Shown: piece by piece, positions 18,377 through 28,193 of the stretch
Numbering within the stretch: the first letter of the stretch is position 1
How the letters are laid out: each line of letters begins with the position of its first letter
NCBI GenBank assembly: GCA_029779435.1
Contig: JAKPAM010000136.1
Coordinates: 19,464-83,463 of the forward strand
Direction: 5' to 3'
Origin: Pseudomonadota bacterium
GTDB taxonomy: Bacteria > Pseudomonadota > Gammaproteobacteria > Burkholderiales > Burkholderiaceae_E
DNA: 64,000 nt
The notes under the pieces: generated by a model
Databases searched by the model: none
What the model was told of the DNA's origin: nothing
Seen by the model: the letters and a program-made list of their open reading frames with translations, nothing else
Program-made: the position numbers and the translations under genes

Positions 18377-19729
18377 CCGCGCACCGGTAGCCACCGCGAT
18401 CCTGCATCGCGATCCGGCCCACCCGCCGCCGATCGCCGTGCGCGGCGAAGGCTCTTACCTGTGGGACGCTGACGGCCGCCGGTATCTGGACGCCTGCGGC
18501 GGCGCGGCCGTCTCGTGCCTCGGCCATGCGCACCCGGCCGTCATCGCCGCGATGACCGAACAGTTGAATCGGCTCGAATACGCGCACACCAGCTTCTTCA
18601 CGACCGCGGCCGCCGAACAGCTCGCCGCGCATCTGCTGACACGCGCGCCCGCCTCGTTCGGCCGCGCTTATTTCGTATCGGGCGGCTCCGAGGCCGTCGA
18701 GACCGCGCTGAAACTGGCTCGCCAATACTGGGTCGAGCGCGGCGAACCGCAACGCGACCTGTTCATCGCTCGCCGCCAGAGCTATCACGGCAACACGTTG
18801 GCGGCGCTGTCGATCGGCGGCAACGCCGGACGGCGCGCGCTGTACCAGCCACTGCTGCTCGACGCGCGACACGTATCGCCGTGCTTCGCGTTCCGCCATC
18901 GCCGCGCCGGCGAAAGCGATGCCGCTTATGGCCGGCGGTTGGCCGACGAGCTGTCGGCGACGATCGACGAGGTCGGCGCGCAGCGCGTGATCGCGTTCGT
19001 CGCCGAGACCGTCGTCGGTGCGACGTCCGGCGCCGTCGCGGCGGTGCCCGGTTATTTCGCTCGGATCCGCGAGGTCTGCGACCGGCACGGCATCCTGTTG
19101 ATCCTCGACGAGGTAATGTGCGGGATGAGCCGCACCGGCACGACGTTCGCGTTCGAGCAGGAAGGCGTCGTACCGGACCTGGTGACGATGGCCAAGGGAC
19201 TGGGCGGCGGCTTCGCGCCGATCGGGGCGGTGCTGGCCAGCCGAACCGTCGTCGACACGATCGTCGGCGGCTCGGGCGCGTTCCAGCACGGCCACACCTA
19301 TGTCGGCCATCCGCTGGCCTGCGCCGCCAGCCTGGCCGTCCAGCGCGTCATCGTCGAGCAGTCGCTGACCGAGCAGGTCGCCCACCGCGGCCCCTCGCTC
19401 GGGCGCCTGCTGCGCGACACGTTCGCCGGGCATCCGCACGTGGCCGACGTGCGCGGGCGCGGCTGTTCTGGGCGCTGGAACTCGTCGCCGACCGCGCCGA
19501 CGACCGGCCGTTCGATCCGGCGCTGCGCGTCCACGCGCGCGTCAAGCGGGCCGCGCAACGGCACGGCCTGCTGTGCTACCCGAGCGGCGGCACGATCGAC
19601 GGGGTTCGCGGCGATCATGTGCTGCTCGCGCCATCTTATCTGGCCGGCGACGATGAATTCGCGCAGATCGCCGACCTGTTGCGTCGCGCGATCGACGATG
19701 TCGCCGCCGATCTGGCCGGGCACCGCTGA
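18363..19729 (+). pseudogene. Class III aminotransferase, frameshifted near 19463
   Basis: This is a PLP-dependent class III (omega) aminotransferase. The first frame carries it from ATG 18363 through SGGSEAVETALK, LILDEVMCGMSRTG and the PLP-Lys in TMAKGLGGGFAP, up to VADVRGRG. The homologous continuation (FWALELVADRADDRPFDP onward, to the stop at 19729) is in another frame. One missing base near 19460-19463 (GGCTG where GGCCTG would restore the frame) explains it. Left as it is, the first frame reads through into the next gene. Either this is a genuine inactivating deletion or a sequencing error in a GC-rich run. About 95 C-terminal residues are affected. Confidence 0.8.
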
Positions 19730-19808
19730 AGCCGACCCGCGCACGAACGACCGCGGCTTGCCTCTACAATGGCCGCACTCGAAGCCTTACCCACCGAACC
19801 GAGGAGAC

Positions 19809-20801
19809 ATGATGACCGAATCGATCCGTCACGAACGACGCCGGCTGCTGGCCGCCGGCATGGCCGGCGCCGCCGCGCTGGCCGCCCCGGCGATCGTGCG
19901 GGCCCAGGCCGGCTGGAAGCCCGATCGCCCGATCACGATCTATAACCCGTTCGCCGCCGGCGGCGTCACCGACATCCACCTGCGCGCGCTCAGCGACCGG
20001 GTCGCGAAGATCCTCGGCCAGCAGGTGCTGATCGAATCCAAGCCCGGCGCGGCCGGCACGCTCGCGCCGTCGCTGCTGATGACGGCCAAGCCCGACGGCC
20101 ATACGCTGGCCTGCATGGCGATCAACAGCCTGCGCTACCCGCACTACCAGCAGGTCAACTGGAATCCGCTCAAGGACTTCACGTACATCACGGGGCTGTC
20201 CGGCTATACGATGGGCATCGTCGTGCGCAACGATGCGCCGTGGCAGACGATCGAGGACCTGATCGCCGCGGGCAAGGCGCAGCCGGAGAAGTTCACGTAC
20301 GGCACCAGCGGCGTCGGCGGCACCGGGCAGTTGCTGATGCTGGAGGTCGAGCAGGCGACGGGCGCGCGGTTCACGCACGTGCCGTACAAGGGCGGCGCCG
20401 AATGGATGCAGGCGCTGCTGGCCGGCGACATCAACTTCCTGGCCGACGCCGCCCAGTGGGCACCGTTCGTCGATGACGGCAAATGCCGGATCCTGGCGAT
20501 GGCGACCGAAGCGCGGATCCCGAAATACGCGGACAAGCCGACGCTGAAGGAACGCGGCATCAATGCGGTGGGTATGAGCACTTATGGCCTGGTCGGGCCG
20601 AAGGACCTGCCCGCGCCGATCGTGCAGTCGCTGTACGAAGCGTTCGACTCCGTGAACATCGAACCGGCCACGCAACCGATTCTCGACAAGTTCATCCAGG
20701 TGCCGTGGCGCAAGAATCCGAAGGAGTACCGCGCGTTCGCCGAGGAATACTTCGTATCGGTCAAGCCGCTGCTGATCAGGGCCGGATTGGCCAAGGGTTA
20801 G
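19809..20801 (+). CDS. Tripartite tricarboxylate transporter (Bug/TctC) substrate-binding protein
   Basis: A 330-residue periplasmic binding protein of the Bug family, greatly expanded in Burkholderiales. It has a twin-arginine-like leader (RRRLLAAGMAGAAALAAPAIVRAQ), then KPDRPITIYNPFAAGGVTD and ESKPGAAGT motifs typical of TctC. No TctA/TctB membrane subunits are adjacent, as is common for orphan Bug proteins. It follows the aminotransferase gene by about 80 bases and has AGGAG before ATGATG at 19809. The ligand, likely a carboxylate, cannot be told. Confidence 0.9.
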   Translation: MMTESIRHERRRLLAAGMAGAAALAAPAIVRAQAGWKPDRPITIYNPFAAGGVTDIHLRALSDRVAKILGQQVLIESKPGAAGTLAPSLLMTAKPDGHTLACMAINSLRYPHYQQVNWNPLKDFTYITGLSGYTMGIVVRNDAPWQTIEDLIAAGKAQPEKFTYGTSGVGGTGQLLMLEVEQATGARFTHVPYKGGAEWMQALLAGDINFLADAAQWAPFVDDGKCRILAMATEARIPKYADKPTLKERGINAVGMSTYGLVGPKDLPAPIVQSLYEAFDSVNIEPATQPILDKFIQVPWRKNPKEYRAFAEEYFVSVKPLLIRAGLAKG

Positions 20802-20847
20802 CAGGCCAGGGTCGGGAAAGCGCCGGTCGCCCGGCACTCGGGCCTGG

Positions 20848-20867
20848 CCGGGCCCAACCTGGCCCGG
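20848..20867. terminator. GC hairpin between convergent genes
   Basis: CCGGGCC and GGCCCGG form a 7-base stem with a 6-base loop between the converging TctC and FAD-oxidase genes. There is no T-tract, so termination is presumed from position only. Confidence 0.4.
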
Positions 20868-20878
20868 ACCGGTGACGA

Positions 20879-22063
20879 TCAGGACACCGCGCCCAGCCCA
20901 TACCTGCCGGTCAACAGCCGATTGCTGCGGAACCGCTCCAGCGAGTACGCGCTGATATCGACGTCGCACGGCAGGCCGAGCGCCGTCTGCGCGAGCAGCA
21001 GGCCGACGGCCGGCGACAGCTTGAAGCCGTGGCCCGAGAATCCATAAGCGACGATCAGGCCGGGCACGTCGGGCAGCCGGCCCAGCACCGGATTCCAGTC
21101 CGGCGTCACGTCATAGACGCCGGTCCACTGCGACGCGATACCGGCCGTCTCGTAGCTGGGAAAGCGCTCGGCCACCTGCGCGCCGATCTCGACGATATAG
21201 TCCATCGAGATATCGCCCTGTTCGTTGTCGGGCTCGTCCAGCGTCTCGCCGACCACGCCTTCGCTGACCAGCATCTGCCGCCCGCCATAGCTGCGGCAAT
21301 ACAGCATGCCGGGCGAACCCAGGTCCTTGTAGACCGGCATGCCGTACGTATAGGGCTGCGGCCCTTCGAGCGCCAGCACGCTGTGGCGCTCCGGCACTAC
21401 CGGCGTCGGGATGCCCGTCCAGCGCTCGATGTCCGCGGCCCAGATGTTCTGGGCGCTGATCACCTTGTCGGCGTGGAAGTCGCCGGCCGACGTCGACACG
21501 CCGACCACCTTGGCGCCGTCGCGCAGCAGGGCCTGCACCTCCACGCCTTCCATGATCTTGACTCCCAGCCGCCGCGCGGCCCGCGCGAAGCTGGTCGCCA
21601 CCATCGTCGCGTCGGCGAAGCCGGCTTCGGGCTCGAAGCCGATCAGCGCCGCGTCGTCGAAGCGCGCGATCGGCAGCAGATCGGCCGCCTGCGAGACGTC
21701 CAGGTAGTGGACCGCGATGCCCTGCGCGCGCTGCGCTTCGAGCGCACTGTGCAGCGGTGCCAGCTTTTCGCCGTCCGGCGATGCGATCAGGTAACCGCAC
21801 TTGACCATGCCGGCCGACGCGTCCTCGTCGCCCAGGTACGCGGCGAAGTCGTTGAAGACCCGCCATGACGCCTGCGCCAGCCGCACGTTCTCGATCACCG
21901 AGTAATGCGTGCGCAAGATGCCGCTCGATTGCGACGAGGTACCCGCGCCGATCTGCGTGCGGTCGAGCACCAGTACGCGGGTGCAGCCCAACCGGGCCAG
22001 ATGGTAGGCGACCGAGCTGCCGATCACGCCGGCGCCGATCACGATCGCGTCATAAGAAGTCAT
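20879..22063 (-). CDS. FAD-dependent amine/amino-acid oxidoreductase (DAO family)
   Basis: A 394-residue flavoprotein of the D-amino-acid oxidase / sarcosine oxidase beta / glycine oxidase group. The dinucleotide-binding motif DAIVIGAGVIGSSVAYHLA is at the N-terminus, and the C-terminal GLIVAYGFSGHGFKLSPAVG closes the FAD site. It oxidises an amine C-N bond, but the specific substrate is not visible. It is divergent from a LysR regulator across a short AT-rich region, the classic layout of a LysR-controlled catabolic gene. I start it at MTSYDAIV (22063); a longer frame would add 11 residues. Confidence 0.88.
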   Translation of the reverse strand: MTSYDAIVIGAGVIGSSVAYHLARLGCTRVLVLDRTQIGAGTSSQSSGILRTHYSVIENVRLAQASWRVFNDFAAYLGDEDASAGMVKCGYLIASPDGEKLAPLHSALEAQRAQGIAVHYLDVSQAADLLPIARFDDAALIGFEPEAGFADATMVATSFARAARRLGVKIMEGVEVQALLRDGAKVVGVSTSAGDFHADKVISAQNIWAADIERWTGIPTPVVPERHSVLALEGPQPYTYGMPVYKDLGSPGMLYCRSYGGRQMLVSEGVVGETLDEPDNEQGDISMDYIVEIGAQVAERFPSYETAGIASQWTGVYDVTPDWNPVLGRLPDVPGLIVAYGFSGHGFKLSPAVGLLLAQTALGLPCDVDISAYSLERFRSNRLLTGRYGLGAVS

Positions 22064-22128
22064 CGTGGCATCCGTGCCCAGGAAAGAAGATGGCACGACG
22101 ATAACGGCAGCCGGCGCGTCGGCTTTCT

Positions 22129-22169
22129 TATCCAGTTATTCTTATGATTTCCATCAGTTTTCCTGGATA
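22129..22169. promoter_or_regulatory. Likely LysR operator between divergent genes
   Basis: TATCCAG (22129-22135) and CTGGATA (22163-22169) are perfect inverted arms within the most AT-rich part of the divergent intergenic region. The arrangement suits LysR-type control of the FAD oxidase and the regulator itself. Confidence 0.4.
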
Positions 22170-22213
22170 TCCTCATGCTGGCCGACGTTTCGCGGCAGCA
22201 TCGCGAGGTGAAC

Positions 22214-23287
22214 GTGAAGCCCTCCGCCCTCTCCGCCGCCGTCCCGCCTGCCGCCCCGCTGGCACGGCGCTCGCTGCCCGACCTGCACGCGCTGCAGGTA
22301 TTCGTCACCGTCTGCGAAGCCGATTCGATGGCGGTCGCGGCGCGGCGGCTCGGCATTACCCAGAGCGCGGTCAGCCAGACGATCAAGGCCCTGGAAGCCG
22401 ACTGCGCCGTGCAATTGCTGGACCGCGACGTGCGGCCGGCGCGGCCGACGCGGGCCGGCCAGGCGCTGCTGGCGATGGCCGACCCGCTGCTGGCGCAGGC
22501 CCGCCAGGTCGTCGAGCAGCTTCGGCAGAGCGCCCGCCACGAACATGCGCAGATCCGCCTCGGCTGCGTCGATTCGTTCGCCGCTACCGTGGGTCCGGCG
22601 CTGGTCCGCGCGCTGTCGGGCAGTTCGAACCAATTGCAGATGTGGTCGGGATTGACGCCCGGCCTGAACGCGCAGTTGCTGTCGCGCGAACTCGACGTGG
22701 CCGTCTGCACCGAAGTGCCGGACGACCCGCGCATCGCGCACAGGCCGATGTTCTCCGAGGCATGGGTCGCGGTGTTTCCCCTCGACGCCGACGCACCGAT
22801 GGCCAACGGCCGCCTGGATCTGGTCCGGCTCGGCACCGCGACCGACGACCGGTCGCTGCCGCTGATCCGCTATTCGCAGCGCTCGGTGATCGGCCGCCAG
22901 GTCGATCGTTTCCTTCGCCACGTGGGCCTGGACCTGCCGCGCCGATTCGAATTCGATGCGACCGACCCGATGCTGAGCCTAGTCGCGGCCGGCCTGGGCT
23001 GGTCGCTCAGCACGCCGCTGTGCCTGTGGCAATCGCGCGCCTGGCTGCCCGAGGTGCGGGTCGTGCCGGTGCCGGCATTGCGGCTGGGGCAGCGCGACAT
23101 GCTGGTGCTGTACCGCCGTGGAGAAGGACAGGCGTTGGCCGACCGGATCGTTGCCAGTACCCATGCGGCGCTGCGCCGCCAGCTCCGTCCCGCGCTGCGC
23201 CGCGCGATGCCGGGCCTGCCCGCCAACGTGATCCAGCTCGTTACCGACGCGCCCGCGCCAAGCCCCGATCAAGGAGAACCTCGATGA
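22214..23287 (+). CDS. LysR-family transcriptional regulator
   Basis: A LysR-type regulator of about 357 residues. The N-terminal helix-turn-helix (LHALQVFVTVCEADSMAVAARRLGITQSAVSQTIKALE) is canonical and is followed by an effector-binding domain. I start it at GTG 22214 because GCGAGG lies just upstream; an in-frame ATG at 22175 without a ribosome-binding site would add 13 residues and run into the operator-like palindrome. It probably controls the divergent FAD oxidase and, through the ATGA overlap at its end, the N-formylglutamate amidohydrolase. Confidence 0.88.
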   Translation: MKPSALSAAVPPAAPLARRSLPDLHALQVFVTVCEADSMAVAARRLGITQSAVSQTIKALEADCAVQLLDRDVRPARPTRAGQALLAMADPLLAQARQVVEQLRQSARHEHAQIRLGCVDSFAATVGPALVRALSGSSNQLQMWSGLTPGLNAQLLSRELDVAVCTEVPDDPRIAHRPMFSEAWVAVFPLDADAPMANGRLDLVRLGTATDDRSLPLIRYSQRSVIGRQVDRFLRHVGLDLPRRFEFDATDPMLSLVAAGLGWSLSTPLCLWQSRAWLPEVRVVPVPALRLGQRDMLVLYRRGEGQALADRIVASTHAALRRQLRPALRRAMPGLPANVIQLVTDAPAPSPDQGEPR

Positions 23288-24114
23288 CCCGCCCGCCGTT
23301 CGATTTCGAGCCCGGCACCGCACCGCTGCTGATCTCGATTCCGCATCTGGGCCGCGAGCTGCCCGAACCGCTGCTGCCCGCCTACGCCGACGAGGCCCGC
23401 CGCGTCAGCGACACCGACTGGCACCTGGACACGCTGTACGGCTTCGCGCGCGACCTGGGCGCCTCGGTGCTGGGCGCCCGCGTATCGCGCTACGCGATCG
23501 ACCTGAACCGGCCGCCGACCGGCGAGAGCCTGTACCCGGGCCAGACCACGACCGGCCTGTGCCCGACCGAGACCTTCCGCGGCGTGCCGTTGTACCGGCC
23601 CGGCCGCGAGCCGGACGCCGCCGAGATCGCCCGCCGCAGGCAGGCGTACTGGCAGCCCTATCACGACAAGCTCGCCGAAGAACTGGGCCGCCTGCGCGCG
23701 CTGCACGGCCAGGTGCTGCTGTGGGAAGCCCATTCGATCGCCAGCGTGCTGCCGCGGCTGTTCGACGGCAAGCTGCCGGATTTGAACCTGGGCACCAACG
23801 GCGGCGCGGCCTGCGATGCGCGGATCCTCGACGCCGTTCTGGCGCCGCTGGCCGATCCCGTGACGGTCGGCGGATTCACGCATGTCGTCAATGGCCGCTT
23901 CAAGGGCGGCTTCATCACGCGCCACTATGGACAGCCGGCCGGCGGCGTGCACGCGATCCAGCTCGAGATGTGCCAATGCTGCTACATGGACGAGGACGAG
24001 CCGTTCGGCTACCGGCCCGATCGCGCGATGCGGATCCAGCCCCTATTGAGGCAGATGGTGGAGGGGGGGCTGGAAGCGGTACGCCGACTGAAACCGGGCC
24101 GCGCTGCCCACTAA
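23284..24114 (+). CDS. hutG: N-formylglutamate amidohydrolase (HutG type)
   Basis: A 276-residue enzyme that releases formate from N-formylglutamate, the last step of one histidine-degradation route. Landmarks are PLLISIPHLGREL at the start, RYAIDLNRPP, the metal-site region EAHSIASVLPRLFDG, and GGFITRHYGQP. It overlaps the LysR gene by four bases (ATGA), so the two are coupled. No other hut enzymes are adjacent; a HutD homologue lies about 9 kb away. Related enzymes act on other N-formyl amino acids, so the natural substrate may differ. Confidence 0.88.
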   Translation: MTRPPFDFEPGTAPLLISIPHLGRELPEPLLPAYADEARRVSDTDWHLDTLYGFARDLGASVLGARVSRYAIDLNRPPTGESLYPGQTTTGLCPTETFRGVPLYRPGREPDAAEIARRRQAYWQPYHDKLAEELGRLRALHGQVLLWEAHSIASVLPRLFDGKLPDLNLGTNGGAACDARILDAVLAPLADPVTVGGFTHVVNGRFKGGFITRHYGQPAGGVHAIQLEMCQCCYMDEDEPFGYRPDRAMRIQPLLRQMVEGGLEAVRRLKPGRAAH

Positions 24115-24141
24115 GGGCCGCCTGCCCTGCCTGCCCGGCGC

Positions 24142-25053
24142 TCAGGCGCCGTTCGCCGCTCCCGCGGCGCGCGCGGCCGCGACGGCCTCGCCGATCAGTT
24201 GCTTGAGCGCGACCACGTCGTCGCCCAGCGCGCGCAATTGCAGCCCTGCGCCGTTCGGCAGGCTCGACACGCCGGCATAAAGCCGTTCGCCACGCTCGGT
24301 GCTGGCGTCGACCACCGCGCGCAGCCGTGCCTGCGCATCCGCCCCCGTCCACGATCCGAGGATCCATAAGCTGGCGTGGATGCCGTGCGCGTTCGATACC
24401 CCTACCCGCCCCTCGCGCCAGCTCGCGCCGTCGACCAGGCAGCGCTCGCGCGTCAGCAGGCCCGCACCGGTCCGAACCACGTCGATGCGCGCGTCGAATG
24501 CGTCGAAGGACCGGCCGCCCTGCGTCGGATCGTGCGCGAGGAACATCTCGCAGGCGATGACGGTCGCCTCCGGATCGATCTCGACGCTGGTGCGGCTGAG
24601 CAGGCGGCTGCCGGGAAACAGGATCTGCGGCTCGGGCAGGTACTCGAGCCACGCGCCCCGCCCGGCCGCCAGCGTCTGCGCCTGCGCCGCGTGTCCTCCG
24701 GTCATCGCATGGACGATCGTCGACGCGGCGGTCGCCACGCGCACGCGCGCGCCGGCGGCGGCCCGCAGGCGGATCGCGACGTCGTCGTGCTCGAACAAGC
24801 CGCCGGACAGCGATTGCAGCGCCAGCGAACAGGCGACCGGCTGTCCGTCGTCGTAGTGCGGCCGGCAGACGTGGAACGGATAGCGGACGAACTGCCGCGC
24901 GAGATAAGTGCGATGCCCGGCATCGCGCGCGAAATGCAGATCCATATGCGGCCGCGCACCGGCAGGTACCGATCCGGGTGCGGCTTCCGCCGCCGCCGGC
25001 CGGCGCGCGGTAACCGGCGAGAAGGGCTCGACGAAGACCGGTTCAACGATCAA
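24142..25053 (-). CDS. ureD: Urease accessory protein UreD
   Basis: UreD (UreH) is the scaffold on which UreF and UreG assemble to insert nickel into apo-urease. The core starts at [18 protein letters not shown] and includes [13 protein letters not shown] and the [15 protein letters not shown] region. The start is uncertain: ATG 24945 gives 267 residues and begins exactly at the conserved core, while TTG 25053, overlapping the end of ureG by 11 bases, gives 303 residues and leaves no gap. I list the longer form. It is the last gene of the urease operon and converges with hutG. Confidence 0.88.
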   Translation of the reverse strand: MIVEPVFVEPFSPVTARRPAAAEAAPGSVPAGARPHMDLHFARDAGHRTYLARQFVRYPFHVCRPHYDDGQPVACSLALQSLSGGLFEHDDVAIRLRAAAGARVRVATAASTIVHAMTGGHAAQAQTLAAGRGAWLEYLPEPQILFPGSRLLSRTSVEIDPEATVIACEMFLAHDPTQGGRSFDAFDARIDVVRTGAGLLTRERCLVDGASWREGRVGVSNAHGIHASLWILGSWTGADAQARLRAVVDASTERGERLYAGVSSLPNGAGLQLRALGDDVVALKQLIGEAVAAARAAGAANGA

Positions 25054-25684
25054 ACAACACCTCGCGCGCGATCCGGTCGACCACCGCGTCGACCCCTTCG
25101 CCGGTCGCGCAGTTGGTCTGCAGCGTCGGCCGGTTCTGGCGCACGCCGTTGGCCTCGCGGACCATCCGCGCCAGGTCGACGCGGACATAAGGAGCGAGAT
25201 CGACCTTGTTGACGACCAGCAGGTCGCACTTGACGACGCCGAGGCCGCGCTTGCGCGGGATGTCGTCGCCGCCGGCCACGTCGATGACGAACAGCCAGTA
25301 GTCGACCAGGTCCAGCGTGAACGACGACGCCAGGTTGTCGCCGCCGCTCTCGATCAGGATCAGGTCGAGGTCGCCGTAACGGCGGTCCAGCTCGTCGGCG
25401 GCCGCCAGGTTCAGCGTCGGATCCTCGCGGATCGCCGTGTGCGGACACGCGCCGGTCTCGACGGCCAGCACGCGCTCGGGCGCGATCAGGCCGGTGCGTC
25501 GCACGCGCTCGGCGTCCTCGGCGGTCACGAGATCGTTGGTGATCACCGCCAGTTCGGTGCCGCGCGCGATGAAGCGCGGAATCAACTGCTCGAGCAGCGC
25601 CGTCTTGCCGGAGCCGACCGGACCGCCGATGCCGACGCGGGCCGCGCCGCGCGGCTTGCTGGAGGAAGTGGGCAGGGCAGCCAT
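25043..25684 (-). CDS. ureG: Urease accessory GTPase UreG
   Basis: UreG hydrolyses GTP to drive nickel delivery into urease. It has 213 residues, a usual length. The P-loop [12 protein letters not shown] is at residues 20-31, the Ni-binding CPH motif is in [14 protein letters not shown], and the G4-like [11 protein letters not shown] is present. The start at 25684 lies five bases after ureC. Gene order here (ureC-ureG-ureD) differs from the more frequent D-A-B-C-E-F-G order. Confidence 0.96.
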   Translation of the reverse strand: MAALPTSSSKPRGAARVGIGGPVGSGKTALLEQLIPRFIARGTELAVITNDLVTAEDAERVRRTGLIAPERVLAVETGACPHTAIREDPTLNLAAADELDRRYGDLDLILIESGGDNLASSFTLDLVDYWLFVIDVAGGDDIPRKRGLGVVKCDLLVVNKVDLAPYVRVDLARMVREANGVRQNRPTLQTNCATGEGVDAVVDRIAREVLFDR

Positions 25685-25689
25685 CGTCG

Positions 25690-27402
25690 TCACCTCATCA
25701 TGTACAGTCGGTTCAGCGGCACGCGCGAGACCGGCGGGCATCCGATGACCCGGCCATCGACGCTGACCTCGAAGTTCTGCGGATCGACGCTGACCCGCGG
25801 GCACGCATCGTTGCGGACCATAGCGGCCTTGGTCAGCGCGCGCGTGCCGCGGCATGCGGCCAGCGGCTTGCGCAAGCCCAGGCGCTGCTCCAGTCCCTGC
25901 CCGATCGACGCGCCGGCCACGAAGTTCATCGACAGCGGCTGCGGCGCCGCACCGAACGCGCCCCACTGCGGCCGCATCAGCAACGGCTCGCAGGTCATCA
26001 GCGACGCGGCCGAGTCGCCCATCGCACCATGAGCGATGAACCCGCCCTTGATGACCAGTTCGGGCTTGATGCCGAAAGTCGCCGGCCGCCACAGCACGAT
26101 GTCGGCCAGCTTGCCCGGTTCGAGCGAGCCGACGTGCTCGTCGACGCCGAACACGCGTGCCGCGTTGATCGTGTACTTGGCGACATAGCGCAGGATCCGG
26201 GCATTGTCGGCGTCGGCGAACGGTTCGCCGGCCAGCGCGCCGAACTGGTCCTTCATCTTGCTGGCCAACTGCCAGGTGCGGCAGATCACTTCGTTGATCC
26301 GCCCCATGCCCTGGCTGTCCGAGCCCAGGATCGAGATCGCCCCCATGTCGTGCAACACGTCCTCGGCCGCGATCGTCTGCGCACGGATCCGGCTCTCGGC
26401 GAAGCGCACGTCCTCGGGCACCGCCGGATTCAGGTGATGACACACCATGATCATGTCCAGGTGCTCATCGAAGGTGTTGACCGTATAGGGGTTGGTCGGG
26501 TTCGTCGACGACGGCAGGCAGTTCGGCAGCCCGGCCACCGCGATGATGTCCGGCGCATGGCCGCCGCCCGCGCCCTCGGTGTGATACATGTGGATCGTGC
26601 GGCCGCCGATCGCGCGCAACGTGTCCTCGAGGAAACCCGACTCGTTGAGCGTGTCGGTGTGCAACTGCACCTGGAAGTCCATGTCGTCGGCCACCGCCAA
26701 GCAGGTGTCGATCGCCGCGGGCATCGCGCCCCAGTCCTCGTGGATCTTCAGTCCCAGGCAGCCTGCCTTCATCTGCTCGACAAGCGATTCGGGCCGCGAC
26801 GAATTGCCGCGTCCGAGAAAACCGAAGTTCATCGGCCAGTGCTCGGACGCTTGCAGCATCCTGCCGACGTTCCATGCGCCGCCGCAGTCGATGCCGACGG
26901 TGATCGGCCCCAGCGATCCGCCGAACATCGTCGTGATGCCCGACGCCAGCGCGTGCTCGACGAGCTGTGCCGAATCGAAGTGCACGTGCACGTCGAGGCC
27001 GCCGGCCGTGGCGATCATGCCTTCACCGTCGCGTACCGTCGTCGCGTTGCCCACCAGCAGCTTCGGATGCACGCCGTCCATCACCTGCGGATTGCCGGCC
27101 TTGCCGATCGCCACGATGCGGCCGTCCTTGATGCCGATGTCGCCCTTGACGATGCCGACCATCGCGTCGATGACGACGACGTTGCTGATCAGCATGTCCA
27201 GCGCGCCCTGATCGGACGTCAGCCCGGCGACCATGCCCATGCCGTCGCGCAGCGTCTTGCCCCCGCCGTGCAGGCATTCGTCGCCCGGTACCGCGTGGTC
27301 GTGCTCGATCCGCGCCAGCAGCGACGTGTCGCCGAGCCGCACACGGTCGCCGGTCGTCGGTCCATAGAGCGCCGCGTATTCGCTGCGAGTCATCCATGCC
27401 AT
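25690..27402 (-). CDS. ureC: Urease alpha subunit
   Basis: The catalytic subunit of urease, 570 residues, which hydrolyses urea to ammonia and carbamate at a di-nickel site. The carbamylated Lys is at about residue 219 ([12 protein letters not shown]). The Ni ligands HVHFDS and [10 protein letters not shown] and the flap region with [12 protein letters not shown] and [12 protein letters not shown] are all intact, so the enzyme should be active. A good ribosome-binding site (AGAGGAG) precedes ATG 27402. It follows the fused gamma/beta subunit by 22 bases. Confidence 0.97.
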   Translation of the reverse strand: MAWMTRSEYAALYGPTTGDRVRLGDTSLLARIEHDHAVPGDECLHGGGKTLRDGMGMVAGLTSDQGALDMLISNVVVIDAMVGIVKGDIGIKDGRIVAIGKAGNPQVMDGVHPKLLVGNATTVRDGEGMIATAGGLDVHVHFDSAQLVEHALASGITTMFGGSLGPITVGIDCGGAWNVGRMLQASEHWPMNFGFLGRGNSSRPESLVEQMKAGCLGLKIHEDWGAMPAAIDTCLAVADDMDFQVQLHTDTLNESGFLEDTLRAIGGRTIHMYHTEGAGGGHAPDIIAVAGLPNCLPSSTNPTNPYTVNTFDEHLDMIMVCHHLNPAVPEDVRFAESRIRAQTIAAEDVLHDMGAISILGSDSQGMGRINEVICRTWQLASKMKDQFGALAGEPFADADNARILRYVAKYTINAARVFGVDEHVGSLEPGKLADIVLWRPATFGIKPELVIKGGFIAHGAMGDSAASLMTCEPLLMRPQWGAFGAAPQPLSMNFVAGASIGQGLEQRLGLRKPLAACRGTRALTKAAMVRNDACPRVSVDPQNFEVSVDGRVIGCPPVSRVPLNRLYMMR

Positions 27403-27424
27403 CGGAAAATCTCCTCTGATTCGA

Positions 27425-28159
27425 TCAAGCGCCCTTGAAGCCGCCGGCGCGCGCGCGCGCCAATGCGTCTTCGATACCGCGGTCGTCGGCGGTACCGCCT
27501 TCGGTCAACCGGTTCAGCCCGTAGATTTCGCGCGCGCCGCCGAACGTCACCAGCGTGACGTTGCGCTCCTCGCCCGGCTCGAACCGCACCGCGGTGCCGG
27601 CGGGAATGTCGAGCCGCATCCCATAAGCGAGGCGCCGGTCGAACTGCAGGGCGCGGTTGACCTCGAAGAAGTGGTAGTGGCTGCCGACCTGGATCGGCCG
27701 GTCGCCGGTATTCATCGCGCGCAGCGCCACGCTGCGCCGGCCGGCGTTGATCTCGATCCGTCCTTCGGCGGGAAGGATTTCGCCCGGAATGCGCGGCGCG
27801 GCCCCGGTCTCGGCCCCGGTCTCGGCGGCGTCGGATGCCCGTCCGCCGTCGATCGGCGGCCGGATCGGATCGTGAACGGTGACCAGCTTGGTGCCGTCGG
27901 GGAAGCTGCCCTCGACCTGCAGGATCGGCATCAGCGCCGCCACGCCCGGCAGCACGTCCTCGGTGTCCAGCACCGTGGATCCCTCGGAGATCAGCTCGGC
28001 GACGGTGCGTCCATCCCGCGCGCCTTCGAGAATGGCATCGGCGATGATCGCGACGGCCTCGGGGTAGCCGAGCCGCAGGCCTCGCGCACGGCGCTGTCGC
28101 GCCAGTTCGGCGGCGCTGAATATCGTCAGGCGTTCCAGTTCGGTGGGGGTCAGCAGCAA
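27425..28159 (-). CDS. ureAB: Urease gamma/beta subunit fusion
   Basis: One 244-residue reading frame contains the complete gamma subunit (about residues 1-100: [26 protein letters not shown]) fused to the beta subunit (about residues 134-230: [38 protein letters not shown]). They are joined by a low-complexity linker containing a repeated Glu-Thr-Gly-Ala. The start is probably TTG at 28159: it has AGGAG six bases upstream and aligns with the family start, and no ATG fits. Such fusions are known in Helicobacter-type ureases; here it sits in a non-Helicobacter operon. Confidence 0.93.
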   Translation of the reverse strand: MLLTPTELERLTIFSAAELARQRRARGLRLGYPEAVAIIADAILEGARDGRTVAELISEGSTVLDTEDVLPGVAALMPILQVEGSFPDGTKLVTVHDPIRPPIDGGRASDAAETGAETGAAPRIPGEILPAEGRIEINAGRRSVALRAMNTGDRPIQVGSHYHFFEVNRALQFDRRLAYGMRLDIPAGTAVRFEPGEERNVTLVTFGGAREIYGLNRLTEGGTADDRGIEDALARARAGGFKGA

Positions 28160-28193
28160 GGCGTTCTCCTGGACGAGGATGGGGTAATGGCCG

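Noticed and set aside
18363..20801. An apparent aminotransferase-TctC fusion protein
   Set aside because: The middle 130 residues are nonsense relative to both families; a one-base frameshift in the aminotransferase leaves a frame that happens to stay open into the TctC gene, which has its own signal peptide and ribosome-binding site.
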